A stretch of DNA of 64,000 nt from Acanthosoma haemorrhoidale (GCA_930367205.1 OV884011.1:170387226-170451225); one strand, 5' to 3'; shown: positions 1 to 14,000, numbered from the stretch's first letter. Notes: a model not told the origin generated them from the letters alone. Numbers and translations are program-made.

Positions 1-869
1 ATCATTTTTTTTTTAACCTTTTCTTTATTTTTCTTAAATTAATACCCCCATTTTCACACCTGTGCCTGTCAGTCCATATGTTGTTTACAAGGAATCATCT
101 GTGACCGGTGACATAGAATTAGATTACAATGGATATGAATAGGGAAGTTTGTTGGTAGATCGGCTACTGTTGATGAAAAAGACTTGTTACGTTTTCAAAA
201 AATTTATTAAAGGGACAATATTTCAACGTACATATGTATGTTTGCATCAGGTCTATGTCAATTAATGATTTGAGAACTCTCCATATCTATAAATAATTTT
301 TTAATGTCCGTTTTCGTGCATTCCTGAGGTATAGCAAAGTCGTTCCCCAATAATAAAGAAACAGACGATAAAAACTTATTAATAGATACGGAACATATTT
401 TTCCTTCATTGCCGAATGAAGAGGAAACAAGTGTCCAGACTCGATCTAAGATCAACAAACTTATCCCCAGTACTCTAAAACTACAAACAACCATATATTA
501 TCTCTTAAAATTTCATTATTTACCTCAAAACATCTAAGAGTTTCTCAAATCACAAAACTGACATAACTGTTAACATGTGAAAAAACCTATTTCTCACTGA
601 TACCTCATAGCTCTCAAAGCTCATGGTATCCGCAAAATCCAACATTCCTATCCACCCCATTAATTATAATATCCAGTCTTACTCATCTCAGTAAACCTTA
701 GAAAATTTATCCTACGATTCAGACCATTAGTTGTGGTAACGTTCACGAAATAAAAAATTCCTTCTGTCATTAATTTCTTACATTCTCTAACAATGCCGCA
801 GTTCATTCTGTCCTCTTTTTACGTAACTTCCCATGTCACACATTTCACTAGGTTCCACTTGATCACACA

Positions 870-1290
870 AAAACTGGGATACTATTCACCCTCCTAACAT
901 CCCTAGAGACTTAATCACTGACAGTGTTCATTTTTGTCGCAACTCGGATTATTTAAGATTCAATCAAAGCTTCTTTAAAACAATAGGAGGCATAGAAATG
1001 GGAAACGGCTTCATTGTCTTAGCTAGCAATGTCCTGAATGACCTTCTGGATACCATCCTAACTTTTAAATAACAATGACTTTGCTACCATAATGACTTTT
1101 AAATTTCCTGACCAGATCATTTTTATTAAAAAAAACATGGGTGTGAGAAAAGTGGACCTTGACTTCACATACCTCACACCCATTCTAAATGCTAGCAATT
1201 ACGAACGCCCATGCCTAAGTTTTGTTACTGGATATAAAACTAACAACCAAATCCCCTTCTTCTCCTAATAAGAAACAGTTTTTATAATAA
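870..1290 (+). mobile_element. Penelope-like element reverse transcriptase relic
   Basis: A broken reading frame gives FNQSFFKTIGGIEMGNGF, resembling the Penelope-like reverse transcriptase stretch in which a phenylalanine-rich segment is followed by G-x-x-MG(S/N). Upstream in the same frame is IPRDLITDSVHF, also like that family. Stops and frame changes follow, so the element is dead. The assignment rests on this short motif block; the ends were not found. Confidence 0.4.
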
Positions 1291-1662
1291 CTGAATCATC
1301 ACTGATTGGCGTACTTAGCCTACTTACATAAGACGTACCCTCAATTATTTATCTAACCACCTAATTTGTAATTTAAAAAAAAAATACTGCTTACAAGCTT
1401 GGCAGAGTCCTGTTTCTTTCGGCACAGAAACCGGAAAACATCCAGATGCTTCCCCGCCTTTCTGGCTCTATGCTTCATTTCGTTTTAAGCATCGCCTAAT
1501 CTTTAGAACCCTACCTCCAAACCAATCATTTGAAGTGGAGAGAGCCGAAAAGTTGCAGTATGGTGCAGGGGTCAGTGTACCGAAAGGGTGGGCTGGTCTT
1601 CGGATACGAGAGGAGGGGAGGATAGTGGCCAAATAGTGGGATAGAGTTCTGATGTTAGGGAG

Positions 1663-1699
1663 CAGGGTACCAAAAGTATTACCTACTTTTGGTACCCTG
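1663..1699. repeat. perfect 16-bp inverted repeat (hairpin)
   Basis: The arms 1663-1678 and 1684-1699 are exact reverse complements (16 bp each) separated by 5 bases. Each arm contains a KpnI-like GGTACC core. It is not followed by a T-run, and I know no regulator that would bind it; it may be a remnant of a fold-back element. Confidence 0.8.
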
Positions 1700-2235
1700 G
1701 TTTAGTTGCAAAGTAGAGAAAAGACAAGAGCTCTGTGCCAAAAGAATGGGCGTAGGTTCAAAGCGAGCGTCAGGATCTGAAAAAGTATCCTATACAAGCC
1801 AAGTGTGGCTAAGCTATCGATAAGGTGTTTGAAACATCAGTTTCTTCTACAAAGAAATATTGCTATAAGACTCACCCCTTGGCTGCCACACCTAAAAAAG
1901 AGAGGACTGGCTGACACGACTCAAAGGTACTATGGATGGATGTAGAAGAAGATGAATTTCATTTATTTTACTGATAAAAAGATAAACATTTTTATTTGTG
2001 CGGATACTATGTACAAAAAAACAAAACTTTTAGCTTCAAAGTAGACACTAAAAAAAACCCACAAATGATGGGAAATTTAAGAATTTCCAAAATATATTTA
2101 ATGCCCCAATACGTATGTAACTAACTGTACGATGGCAACACATCGTTGACAAATAAATCTGACAACAATAGTTTATTTCCTTTCTTGTGGAAGGAAATTA
2201 TAAACAGAACGATCCATTGGAATAGTAATTTTATG

Positions 2236-2249
2236 TTATGACGTCATAA
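2236..2249. promoter_or_regulatory. CRE-like palindrome
   Basis: TTATGACGTCATAA is a perfect 14-bp palindrome centred on the full TGACGTCA cyclic-AMP response element core, bound in animals by CREB/ATF bZIP dimers. It lies about 200 bp upstream of a consensus splice donor at 2444 and could belong to the promoter of the integrin gene 5.5 kb downstream. A match of this length can occur by chance in 64 kb; use as an enhancer is inference. Confidence 0.35.
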
Positions 2250-2254
2250 TTAAG

Positions 2255-2443
2255 AATCATATGTGGGTGAGGGTTTGTAGAGGGGGTTGTAGTGTGGGCT
2301 CACTGCTCTAGCCCAGTTTCCTTATTGGGAGATAGCTTTGAGAATGTTGTGGGTTGAAGTGAATTTACTGTAATATTAAAGATTTTAGGTGTAAACAGTT
2401 GTAAATTTTTTAGTGATCACAAATTGGAATATAGGTATCATAG
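2255..2443 (+). other. possible non-coding first exon (weak)
   Basis: The integrin start-codon exon is preceded by a splice acceptor, so an upstream non-coding exon is needed. This stretch follows a CRE palindrome, is richer in G than its surroundings around 2265-2345, and ends in a consensus donor (TAG|GTAAGT at 2444). Nothing else singles it out; the start coordinate is arbitrary. RNA evidence would decide. Confidence 0.15.
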
Positions 2444-5400
2444 GTAAGTGTTATTTTTTAGCCCTAAAGCATATTATTGACTTATTTTTATTAAGAAATG
2501 TCAAACATCTGTACCTCTATTTTATTTTATTTGTCTGAACTGGTACTTTTTTACTAAGCGGGATTGTGTTTTAAACCGTTTCTGGGAACACAATCTGACC
2601 TAGTTCATTTCTGAAAGATAAATAACATTACTAAAATAGTTATATCCATTAATGACAGTTTGCCTTGCCAGTAGTTTTTTTAGAAATCTCATCTTATTTC
2701 TCTGATGGACTATTTTTGTATATTATTAGATATAGCTATGTAAAGGTATTATTAATGTTATTAATTATGTGGAATATTCTTGGTGTTTGACTTTGAATTA
2801 AATTTATTAAGTTTTGTATTTCAATTAAAAGAAAATTATTAGTAGAACTGTAATTATTTACTAGTTTATTAATGAATGATATTGTGTTATAGCTGATTTA
2901 AAAATTATACAGGAACTTCAATGACTAAGATCAGTGAGTCAGGCTTAATAATTGTTTATCATTTTCTAAATATATCTCTTCCCTAGAAGCCCAAGATTCT
3001 TCTATGTTAATTTTATTTTGTCTTGTTGAATGAACCAGTATTCTAAATTTTTAGTATTAAGTTTATTATTTTGTGCTGCTTGATAACTCTATTTTTTTTA
3101 ATTTATATAACAAACTTACCTTCTAATACCATGTTTACCTTTAAATATGAATTGCCTTATCTATCAAAGATTTTCAGCCATCAAAGCCTTAAATATCAAA
3201 GTTAGATTATCTAGTTCACATATTCCTCTCTGTATAGGATTTCTAGATAAGAGGTCTTTTCATTCAATTCTGCTTTCTGCGTTTTAAAAGGTCTGCTTTG
3301 CTTTTGATTGGATTCACTGAAGTTCTGCGCAGATTTGACCCGCCTATGAGATTTTCTTGAGTCCATTTACTCACTTGATTTTGCTACTTCTGTAGCTCTC
3401 TTAGTCCTTGTCTTACTCGAACTGTGTCCTTTTTATATGATAATAAAAAATAAATCTTACTTTATTATTAAAATAAAAGGTTTGTGCTTGAAGAATTTTA
3501 TAACTTATTATCAGCACTGTATGTACTTTCTTAATTAATTCCTACAGTTTTTATTAATATTCTATTTAACCTAAGAATTAGTCATCTATATAATGTTTAG
3601 TTTTATTGATTCAGTGATTATGATCTCTATATATTTGCTTATAGATACACAAGAAATCTTAAACATATTTTTTCTTTCTTAAATAAAAAATACGATTTCA
3701 TTTGAATGTTAATTTCCATATATATATTGCCTATATAAGGTAATGTGCAGGGACATGGTGCTTTTAGCCTTGAATTCATTGTAGGCATCAAATTTTCATT
3801 TATTATGTCAACTTGAACCTGAAACCCTTCCTGAAATGTTAAATTCATCTTTGAAGTGAGTCTCTGACCCTTCATTTGTCTAGACAAATGTGTAATTACA
3901 TCTTCCTTGAATTACAACAAAAAAAAATCCTCAATGTCACCTTCATCTTTATTTGTATATCCAGATCTGGGAATTGCACGAATTTTATTGCAAAAACTAG
4001 TTTCTTAAAAATCATATGTTTAGAGCTACTCCTACACATCCAAATTTTATACAAAATTTTTTGAAACCATTAGTGAATATGGTAAAACCTAAATGCACAG
4101 TAAGTGATGAGTGGCTTTAGCTCTCGGAGGCACTTTTATTGGAAAAAAACACTATATGGGAGGGTTTTGAACCCTAGCACTGGCTTGCATACTGCTTTAC
4201 TCTCTGTCTCCAGATCCTAGAAATAATTTAATATATTAATATTTTATATTGATAATGTTTTTTTTTAAGTTCAGCATAATGTGTAGTGGTTAGCTCAACT
4301 TCTTCAGAGTGACTTATTTTTAATTTCAGCTCCATAAATAAAAGTGTGTATCTACCAATAGGATAGCCTGCCTTTCTTACTGCCTGGGTAGAGAGTTCTT
4401 TAATTCTTTATAACCCTTTGTTGCATACAAAAACTTTTTTTTTTTTTAAATCCTCTAAATTGAAGGCTGGTATCTTGAAAAGAGTGTTCACCTGGAAAAG
4501 CATATTTTATTCCATGGTTGTCACACAGAAGAAACTCCGATTTCTGCTCTGGCAGAAAAGAGGGGTAAGTAATTTTTCTTCCTCAAGATATTGTTAAGTT
4601 GTGGTCTACTTATACCTTATATGTGAATTCAATATCGAAATAAGAATAATATTAAGAGATAGAGGTTGCCTAGTGAAAGCTGGAAAAAGGGCACAGGGGC
4701 CACAGTCGGGTATCAACTATCATATAACTTAGAGTGACAGGCATTAAAACTGGGTTGTCTGATTGAGGCACCAAATAAATGTGGAAGCCATGTCCCGGCT
4801 TGGTTGAATGTAGGTGTTAAAAAAAATTACTTAACACAAAAGGATCAAGGAAGAGGTGGGATTCGCTAATGGGCCAATGACTGAGTATTGAAGGCCTATG
4901 TACAAGCGGTAGGACAGGAAAGCCTGGGCACTTATTGCTGGGACAGGGGCCTAGGGGCAGAAGGTTGGTGGAAGGAGACGCTGAGATGATTTGGTCTTGG
5001 TCCAGACTTGTCATCAATGAAGACTTCGATGTATAGTTTGTAAGCTTAGTTACCAATAGTTATTCATTATGGTATATGTAATCGATTTGCATGAATCCAT
5101 GTTAGTTATTTAATTTTATTTCACTTTTAATAAAATATATTGTATTATAAAATTCTATTTAATACATGAAATTCCTTCGATTGACCATCACGTTAATTTT
5201 TGAGGTAAATTACTTGGTATATGAAACAATTGTGTCAATATTAAATTGATTAAAATTAAAATTTTAAATATTCAGCTGGAGCATGTTGTTGTGGGTAAGT
5301 GAGGTAGATACAAAAAGGATGTATGTATCCATAGAAAACATACATCTTTTATATATTTCCTTACATTTTATGTATTAGGGTACAGTAGAATATACTTTAT

Positions 5401-5979
5401 ATATTACTGTATTGTTATGTGAGTAAGTTTCTAGAATTAAAAATTAAAAAACCCATTCCTTGTTGGGAAATAATTGGTTAATGTAAGTGGACTAATTAAT
5501 GTTTTTAAATAATTGAATAAAAGAAATTTTTTGGTTAAGAAATAATGAATATGATGATTTTACTATGAGATGATAAGAAAGATAGTGATTTTATTTTAAT
5601 TATCTATTAACTATTTATAGTGGTGATATTTTTGTGATTTCCATTTCTCGCATAAGATGTATGATATTGCTTTGTTTTTCTTATTTATCTTGATTTCTAT
5701 TTGAATTAAGTTTTGTTTTTTCTTTTTATCATGTGTCCACAATCTGTCTGTTTATATAAGCATATAATTTTATATGTGGCCCGCAGAGTTATGATGCATT
5801 TCCAAAGTGCCCCGCAAAATCATTTGGGTTAGCCACGCCTGGTTTAGATCCTAGGGAAGATAATATTCTACGTTGGTTTATGTAGTTTTCAGTGGTTGTC
5901 GTTAAGATTATTATTATAGGTTAAATCTAAGACATTCAACAGGTCTTTTATTTTTTCCTGATTCATGTGAAAATTACTC

Positions 5980-6500
5980 CAGAACAGGAAAGGTTTAAGA
6001 AAGGCACGATGAAGATACAACAGGAGTCCCCTACCCAAACTGAGCAATGAACTATTGCAAATTATTACACTGCTGACAGAAATGAAAAAATGTAACCAAT
6101 TGAGAATGCATGTAATGAAAGAAATCAAAGAAGAAGCCCAAAGGTGAGAGGAAGTCACAAACCAGAAGTGGGAAGAATTAAGAGAAGATTAGCAACTAAC
6201 GTTACAGGAAACAAATTATAATATTATCCAGGTTAAAAATGGAATTAAGGGGAAAGTTGAAACTTGTGAAAATGACCTGAAAAAGTTAATGAAAATCAGA
6301 TGATGCTAGTGCCCGAACAAACTGTGAAGACAAAGGAGGTGGCTAACCTTGAAAGAGTGGAAATTGTGAGTATTTCAAAGGAAGAAAAGCGCTGAAGCAT
6401 GATTCTGTAGCTAACAGCAAAGAAAATTAAAAGGTGAAAAGGAGGTTTTAATATTAGAATCTGCTCTCAAGGTAAAGATGAAGAAATAAAATCAGGAGAA
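5980..6500 (+). mobile_element. coiled-coil gag-like relic
   Basis: Broken forward frames rich in Lys and Glu (for example around 6060-6160 and 6230-6300) read like the coiled-coil part of a retroelement gag or ORF1 protein. Several stops and shifts interrupt them. There is no nucleocapsid zinc knuckle or reverse transcriptase next to it, so the family is unresolved and the call is tentative. Confidence 0.25.
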
Positions 6501-7926
6501 GAAAATTTAATGGTAAGTGGGTTACAAAAAGGTATTCGAAAAATAGAGCAGTAGAGGAAGCTTGTGATCATAGGAGACTATAGAAATATAATTGATTTTG
6601 GCAACCGAAACAATATCGATTAATTTTATCATCAATGATATAATATATACACATTGTAAGAGAAAAATATGATGAGAATGAGTTTTAAATTATTATGCCA
6701 GTTTTTTTAGGTAAAATTAAATGTAACATCTGCAATTAACAAGTTTGTATTTGTCTGAAAGAGATGAATCTTTTTTATAAGTAACCTATGAAAAGGTAAA
6801 TATGCAATTGGATACAGTGATTTTAAAAGTACATTTAGAAGGTTTTTGTAAGTACTTGTGTTAATTTTACCTTCGGATCATCAGGTCAGTAAATTTATCA
6901 GGTATCAAGTAAATTTATTAGGAAATTGTAATAGATTGGAGATATTATATGTTGTAAATAATAGAAGTTTTCCTTACAGTGTTAGGTATAGACCTCATGT
7001 ACATAAATAAGTTAAAACAAATATGATAAGCTAGAATTAATATAGATAATGTAAAAATTTATTTGTTTAAATAAATAAATTTATCCCTTTTTAGGGTGAG
7101 GTAATGTTACATGGTGGTCTACCGCCGACATGTGAATTTAATATAGCAATAAAAATAATATTAAGAGATTAGCCTAATAATTAACCTTTTCTTATATTAG
7201 CTCCGTCGATGATGGTATGTTTCCCTTCAGGGGTCCAGAGAAGATGATTAAAGTGGTATTTGATAAAAATATAAATCTAATAAATTGTTGATTTCTTTTT
7301 TTTTTTCTGGTGGGGATTCAACCTGAAGAGCTCTTAGTTAATTATGATTTAAATGCGTGTTTCTTTGCCAGGTCAATCCATGACAGAGGTAGAGCAAGCT
7401 CTTAGCACTTGGTCGTTTCCTAAAAATGTGAATGTAAGATGACATATTCTTCTTGTGATGGGAGTGTCATGCACATTCCTGACATATCTGTTGGGGTCTG
7501 TCCTTATCACATCACCAGGTTATTTGAATCTTTGCCATTCTCCACTTTGCTCATCCCACATTGGACCAACAATTCTTCTCAATATTCTTTTTCGAATAGC
7601 TGAAGCCTCTTCTTCAAGTATGAACAAAGGACGTGTGTTTCACATCCATTTAACAATACTGGTGTCCCTAGTGTGTTGCATGCTCATAACTCAAGATCTG
7701 GAGAGAGCATTTTAGATCTGAACAAAAGGGAAAGAGAAAAAAAAAATGCTCTATTGGCACTCAGGATCCTTTTTATTTATTTCATTAAAAAACTCATTCG
7801 TACAGGATACTTATTGATGAATTGTCTTTTATATAGTTCAGTTTATCAATTTTACTTAAAATGTAAGTTTTAAAGTATGCCTAGTTGTATAGTTTAGTGA
7901 AATTTGTATCTTTTGTTTTAGGAACC

Positions 7927-8073
7927 ATGAAGTTATTATTAGTAGGCATTTTGTGCTTATTAATTAGCTCTATTTCATCCCAGACTGAAAAACTTTTGCA
8001 GAATCCATGTGTCCTTAAACAAACTTGTCACGAATGCATTCAAACTCCATCATGTTCTTGGTGCAGTGATCCA
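7927..8073 (+). CDS. mys: mys exon 1 (coding): signal peptide and start of PSI domain
   Basis: The ATG at 7927 opens [18 protein letters not shown], a typical signal peptide, followed by the PSI cysteines ([18 protein letters not shown]). The donor GTATGT follows at 8074, phase 0. Only five transcribed bases (GAACC) lie between the acceptor at 7920-7921 and the ATG, so the 5' UTR is mostly on an upstream exon. An in-frame ATG at 7885 would lie in that intron and is not used in this model. Confidence 0.9.
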
Positions 8074-11000
8074 GTATGTATTTTTTACATTAAAAAAATT
8101 TTGGTTATATATTTAATTATTGATTCATTTTAATTAAAATTTATATATAAAGGGCTGCTTCACATGCGACATATTTTGCAAATGATACCTGGAATAATGG
8201 ATCAACAAATATAATTTTTCTTTCAATGGAAGATTGGCTCTTTTTGGCCCTCAAGATGCGTGCGTCTTCTCAAAACAAGAGCTGAGTCGTGGCAGTCCAA
8301 AGTTAAGAACTAGTAGCAATCTTGATGAGGCCTGGTTAAGAAGCAACATATGGTCAATACGCAAGGAAGTTGTTCTGTTATGGCTGTGTATTGGACACTG
8401 CTCTTACTCATTTCATTCTTTTATCTCAAGCACCCTGACTTGCGATTAACGCGGACAGTAGAAACTATAGCGCTTAGGAACTGTGAAGAAAGTGTACAAG
8501 GCAGGCTGAATTATTTCCTGAAAGCTACCAAATTTTACCACCAAATGTAAACAATCAAGAAAAGTTAATGACACTGGGTAGAGGGAGGGAGGGGATAGGG
8601 ATTTTTAATTGACTTGTACCCAAAGTTCTTATAGATATGACCAAAGTATCTTTAGAAAAAAAATTATTTAGTTTTCAATCAATCGGTAAAGTACAAATTC
8701 TTCCCAAGTGCAGAAGAACTTCCCATTGGTAGACACCAGTAGTGATCTAAATTTTGTCTACCTAAGGTAATAGGCCATTTAATAAAATGTAGAGGAAAAA
8801 ATAAGACAATTCATACGAAAACAATTAAGGGTGTTTTTGTCATCTAGTAATGCTTTGTCACTAATGGATGATGATTTTTCAATGCAAGCAGATATGCCGC
8901 AGTTCAGTTTTATTTCTACAATCCCTTAATCTAAGAGCTCTCAAAAGATAATTTTATTTTGTTCTAGAATAGCAGTTTTAACAATCGATTGTGATGATTT
9001 TAATTAAATTGCAGTGTGAGTGGTCCAATTAAATGTCACAAAGAAAGAGCTATAAAAATAAATCAAAATATATTTTAAATTTAATTGTATGATAGAAACA
9101 TAACATAAGAGGGACTCGCCGAAGATATGGGGCTGGCTGGAGTATGAGAGCTAGACAATTGATGTATGGGTTAATATATGGACATAGAGGGGAGACTTAT
9201 ATAATTGGTTTAGAGGTTGATATAAATCTACTTATTTCCTGAATTAATGACATTACAAGAGGCAAGCTTAGATAAAATTACGCATGAATAATAAGCCTAA
9301 ACATTTATAGTTTGTCTTGTTACAATGAAGCTTAAATGCATAACTTCATTATGTGGTGATCCCTCATATTTTACCAAGCTTAATAGTTTATAGATAAATT
9401 GAAGCAATAGAGAGAAAATCAATAGCAGCTAAGAACATGACAAGATAATTATATTGGTAGAGTTGATTCATTATTCAAAAAAATTGGGTGTTTCCGCTGA
9501 AACAAAATGTCTAGGAATGTTGTCTGCGCATAACCCAGAACCATGTGGAAGTTTTTTTCATGATGGTTTTCGTCTTAATACCCCTCCCATTAAATGTATC
9601 GACTTTAATACCACATTCCTCATTTGTCACATGATTTTTATTATTAAATAAGCTCATATCAATCACTCGATCATCAATGTTTTCAGATTAATGACAGATT
9701 AATTGTCATCATTAGGTGGCTATAACACTATAATCACTAATATCAATATTTCAATGTGTATAGATTCAGTCATCAGTCAAAACAACTGATAAATAGAATT
9801 TAAACTATAAGCAACTTGATACTGTTTGTCAAACATGTTTGATATGATTGAAACTTGAAGGCCTCAGTTTGACTTTCAATCCTATTTTTCTGTTTTGTAA
9901 TATTTATTCATGAGTGCTCATGATTGTTCAAAAAAAAAATTCTCTAATTATATTTGTTTTTAGCACTTCAAGGATAATAGTAAACGTTGTTTCCAACACA
10001 ACCAAGATTTGGTCATTCCCTGTGATAAAGACTACATTTACAATCCTGACAATGAATATTCAGTTCTTCAAGCAAAAACATTGACCAAAATCACCCAGAC
10101 AAGTGGCAGGAGCAGCAGCAGTGCTTCAGAATTCAGTTCTTCAAGTAGCAGTAGTAGCAGCAGTAGCTTCAGTAGCAGTAGTAGCAGTTCTGGTTCTTCG
10201 CATTACAACGATATTGTACAGATATCACCACAAGTTATTAAGTTGAAATTAAGAATGAGTAAGTACCTGTATTTGAACCAATTTCATTAACTTCTCTCCA
10301 TTTTAATAACTAACTAGCTAATCCGAGAATCAGTTGCCTCACAATTTTGTTTTTTCCTTAATCAGGAACATTATCAAAAGATGTCTTTCTTCGAGCTAGA
10401 GTCTACGCGACACTTCCTTAAAAACTCTAATAATACTGTAAAAAAAATACTTAATGTAATTTATTAAACTGAATCCTTTTAAGTACTAGATACCCATTGA
10501 TTAATAAATAAATTATTCTATTTTAAATGGGCAGCCTCAACTATGTCCTTTAAACCCTCTATATCCTTATTTATGAGTTATTTCCTCTAATATTAAACGA
10601 AACAACTATAAATTAACACACTTTTGTTTCAAACAAACTAATTTTAAATATTATTAAGACTGCCTCTTCCCTTGAGAATTGCTAAGGTGATATGGCCTCT
10701 AATTTTAAAAGACTCAAAGGGCATGCAGAAGAAAAAAAAGTCTGATCTCCCCTTTCTGGGTTAGCCAGGGAAAATAGGATAGTGTTTAAACTAGAAAATG
10801 GTCCACCACCTGAAAATTGTATATTTGAAATTTATTTACACTTCAACTGCTTCAGCTGTGGTCATAAAACAACTGGGTACCTGTTGAATAATGTACAAGG
10901 GAATCGCAAAAACATATGACATAGTTTAATTAAAGAAAGTTTTATCTCTACACAACAAACAATCATAAAATTCCAATATATAAAATTATTAGTTAATCTA

Positions 11001-14000
11001 GTGTTATCATAAATATATTCAAATAAAGTCTGTCTACTGATATGTGCATTTAAACTATCTATATTCTCTATACCCGAGAAGAAATTAATCAGCCTATCAC
11101 TTATGATCTGACCTGAGCATCGATTATTTGCTTCAGTTTAAGGGGCCCCCGTATTCATCCCTCCAAGAAAACACACCTCAAAAATGTTCCCCTTTTCCAA
11201 ACTGCACCAAAATTACCATAATCACACCCTGGAACAATCCGCTTAGGTATTACTCCTTATAGGTATTTTGGTTTTTATATGTATAAATAATTTAATTTAG
11301 TCTCTTGTTGGCCAAAGTAATTTGGTTGATTCATGAATGATTATTATTATTGGCTGTGATACTGCCTGAACAAGCCAATGAGGTTTGTAAATTGTTGTTT
11401 CCTTGGGATCTATATACATATATATACGTTGGCAAAAAGTGTGCCTAATGCTACCTGCAGGACTTACTGAGGAATCATCAGTGCCGGGTGGCACCATGGG
11501 TATACACACCAACAGGGATAACCAGAGGTAGCCTTTAGTCGACAATTGCACAACAAGAATGTATTATGTAAGCTCTGTTCGGTGCCAATTAGCCAACAAA
11601 TATACCTGTACCATTTATGTCTAACCACTAATATTTTATTTTTATTATTTAGATGAAGCAAAAAGAATCAGTGTGGATTATTCACAAGCTGTCGCATACC
11701 CTGTAGACCTCTATTATCTTATGGACCTTTCAAAGTCGATGAAAGATGACAAAGACAAACTTTCATCACTTGGCAATTTGTTGGCAGAAACAATGAAGAA
11801 CATCACTTCAAATTTTAGACTTGGATTTGGTTCTTTTGTGGATAAAGTAGTTATGCCTTATGTTTCTATTGTCCCAAAAAAGTAAGCATTTCTTTTATTT
11901 TATTTATAACATAAAACACTGTCTTTTTTAATTTTAAGTGGAAAATTGTTTTGTACAGTTACTTAATTTGAAGCTACAGTGTAGATTTAAACATATAAGT
12001 GAAGAATTAGGAAAAAACCATTAAATATAAATCATATAATTTTATAAATGATAATATATATATATAAATCATTAAATTTAATTATTCAAATGCAACACAA
12101 TAGGTTAATCCTTAACATCCAGATGATGCAAAGAAAAAAAATCAACTTCAATTTACATTAGTTAGCCAAAAGTTTTATCAGATTTAACATCAACATTAAA
12201 AAAGCTTCCCATATTTGTTTTCTTTGTAGTTTAGATTGAAAAATATCAAAAATAGGCCCTGATCTTGGACAGGATTATGATAGCCAATCTTCATGCAGCT
12301 TTGTGTTTCTTAATACTTACCTTAATTTTTAATGTTACCTTGCAAATATACTTGCAATTCATCAATGCATTATGCTGAAGTTATGACAACTGAATTCTAC
12401 AGAGATTGAAAATGACTACTGAACTTAAAACGTTTTATTTCACTGCATAACCAACTTGGTGTAAAATATCCTTATCTTTTGACCCAATCCTTTGGTATTG
12501 AATTTTTTAAAACTAGTTTACCATAAAAGAAACTCCCCTAGCTTTTGATCGATAAGCAACTGAAAATGTTTTTCATTTTATAAACATCCTTTGCATTATT
12601 GGAGGTAGCAGTATAGTATTTAATTTTATGATAGTGATTGTAGGGCTGCCATCAAAGCATTAGTTTTTTTTTTCAAAGTTCCAGTCTCATCCTTCCGTTC
12701 CGATTCTTTTAATTCCCACCTCTCCTCTCTGGTGGTAGACACCAGGGATAATTCCTTGTGGAATCTAACTAAAAAAATCCTAAAGTATCATCCTGTTTCA
12801 CACCCACTCTGTCGTGATGATGAGTCCTGGGAGGCTTTGGATAAAAGTTCAGAAGAATTTGCACTGCATCTTTCCCATAATTATACTCCTCACCTTACTC
12901 CTCAAAACAATACTCATCGCATAACTGTTAAAGATTTCCTCACTTCCACCAAAAGCTGTTAACCCTTCTGAGGTCAAATATCTTCTGAAAAACTTACCTT
13001 ACCGAAAATCCCCTGGATATGATCTCCTTACTCCTCAAATTCTCAAACAACTCCCTCCTAAAGCCATAATCTTCCTAACCTACATTTATAATTGCATTAT
13101 ATGAACTGCGCACTTTTCTCTCCTCTGGAAACATTCCATTATTGGACTATTTGCCAAACCCGGTAAACCACCCAATGACACCTCATCTGACCGTCCAATT
13201 AGCCTACTCCCTATCCTCTCAAAAATATTTGAAAAACTCTTATTAAAACATCTTCTTCCAAGTTTTGAATCCAAAAACCTTTTTCTTACACACCAGTTTG
13301 GTTTCCGTCAATGACATTCCACTGCTCAACTAGGGCTTCACGTTGTTGATCACATATCCTCAGCCCTTGAAACCAAACAGTATTTCACTGCTGCCTTTCT
13401 GGACATAGCTCAAGCTTTTGACAGGGTCTGGCACGCAGGTTTGCTTTACAAGCTCAAAAGATATTTACCACAGACCCTTTTCCTAATCCTACAGTCCTAC
13501 CTTTTAAGTCGCTTCTTCCAAGTCCACTGTTGCTTAGAATAATCCAATTAATATCCCAGAAAAGCAGGAGTTCCACAGGGCAGTGTCCTGGGTCCCATCC
13601 TCTATAACCTATACACCGCCGATGTCCCCTCTACTCCCAATACCTTCTTGGCCACATTTGCAGATGACACTGAAGTCTTGTCATCCCACTCAGTTCAAAA
13701 TATAGCATCCCTCAAAAACACCTTGATGAGATCAAGCATTGGTGCAACCAATGGGGGATTAAAGTTAATGAAGTAAAATGTTCCTACATTACCTTCACCC
13801 TCTGCCGCAAGTCTTGTCCACTAATTTCTTTTAATTCCATTCCTCTCCCTGTATCCGAGTTAGTACGGTACTTAAGCTTCCAGCTCAATAAATGGCTGAC
13901 CTGGAACCCACATACGAGGCTAAAGAATCAAGAACTAAACAGATGCTTTGGACATCTGTACAGACTACTTCAAAGGACATCCCATCTCTCAATAGATAGC

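Larger units (their letters stand above)
1..7921. other. 5' flank of integrin gene, no coding gene seen
   Basis: This AT-rich stretch holds no protein-coding gene that I can support. It contains a Penelope-like reverse transcriptase relic (about 870-1290), a perfect hairpin (1663-1699), a CRE-like palindrome (2236-2249), a weak candidate non-coding first exon ending near 2443, and a coiled-coil gag-like relic (about 5980-6500), each listed separately. The integrin start codon sits in an exon preceded by an acceptor at 7920-7921, so the promoter and at least one non-coding exon must lie somewhere in or beyond this stretch. Confidence 0.6.

Noticed and set aside
4465..4566. Open forward stretch ending in a donor-like GGGTAAGT.
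   Set aside because: It looked like an upstream exon, but has no acceptor of quality, no homology, and the integrin already has its own signal peptide downstream.
5889..6158. 89-codon reverse-strand open frame.
   Set aside because: It is the antisense shadow of a Lys/Glu-rich forward relic.
8234..8550. Two overlapping open frames in mys intron 1.
   Set aside because: No known similarity, no splice signals in phase with the integrin, and overlapping registers suggest chance.
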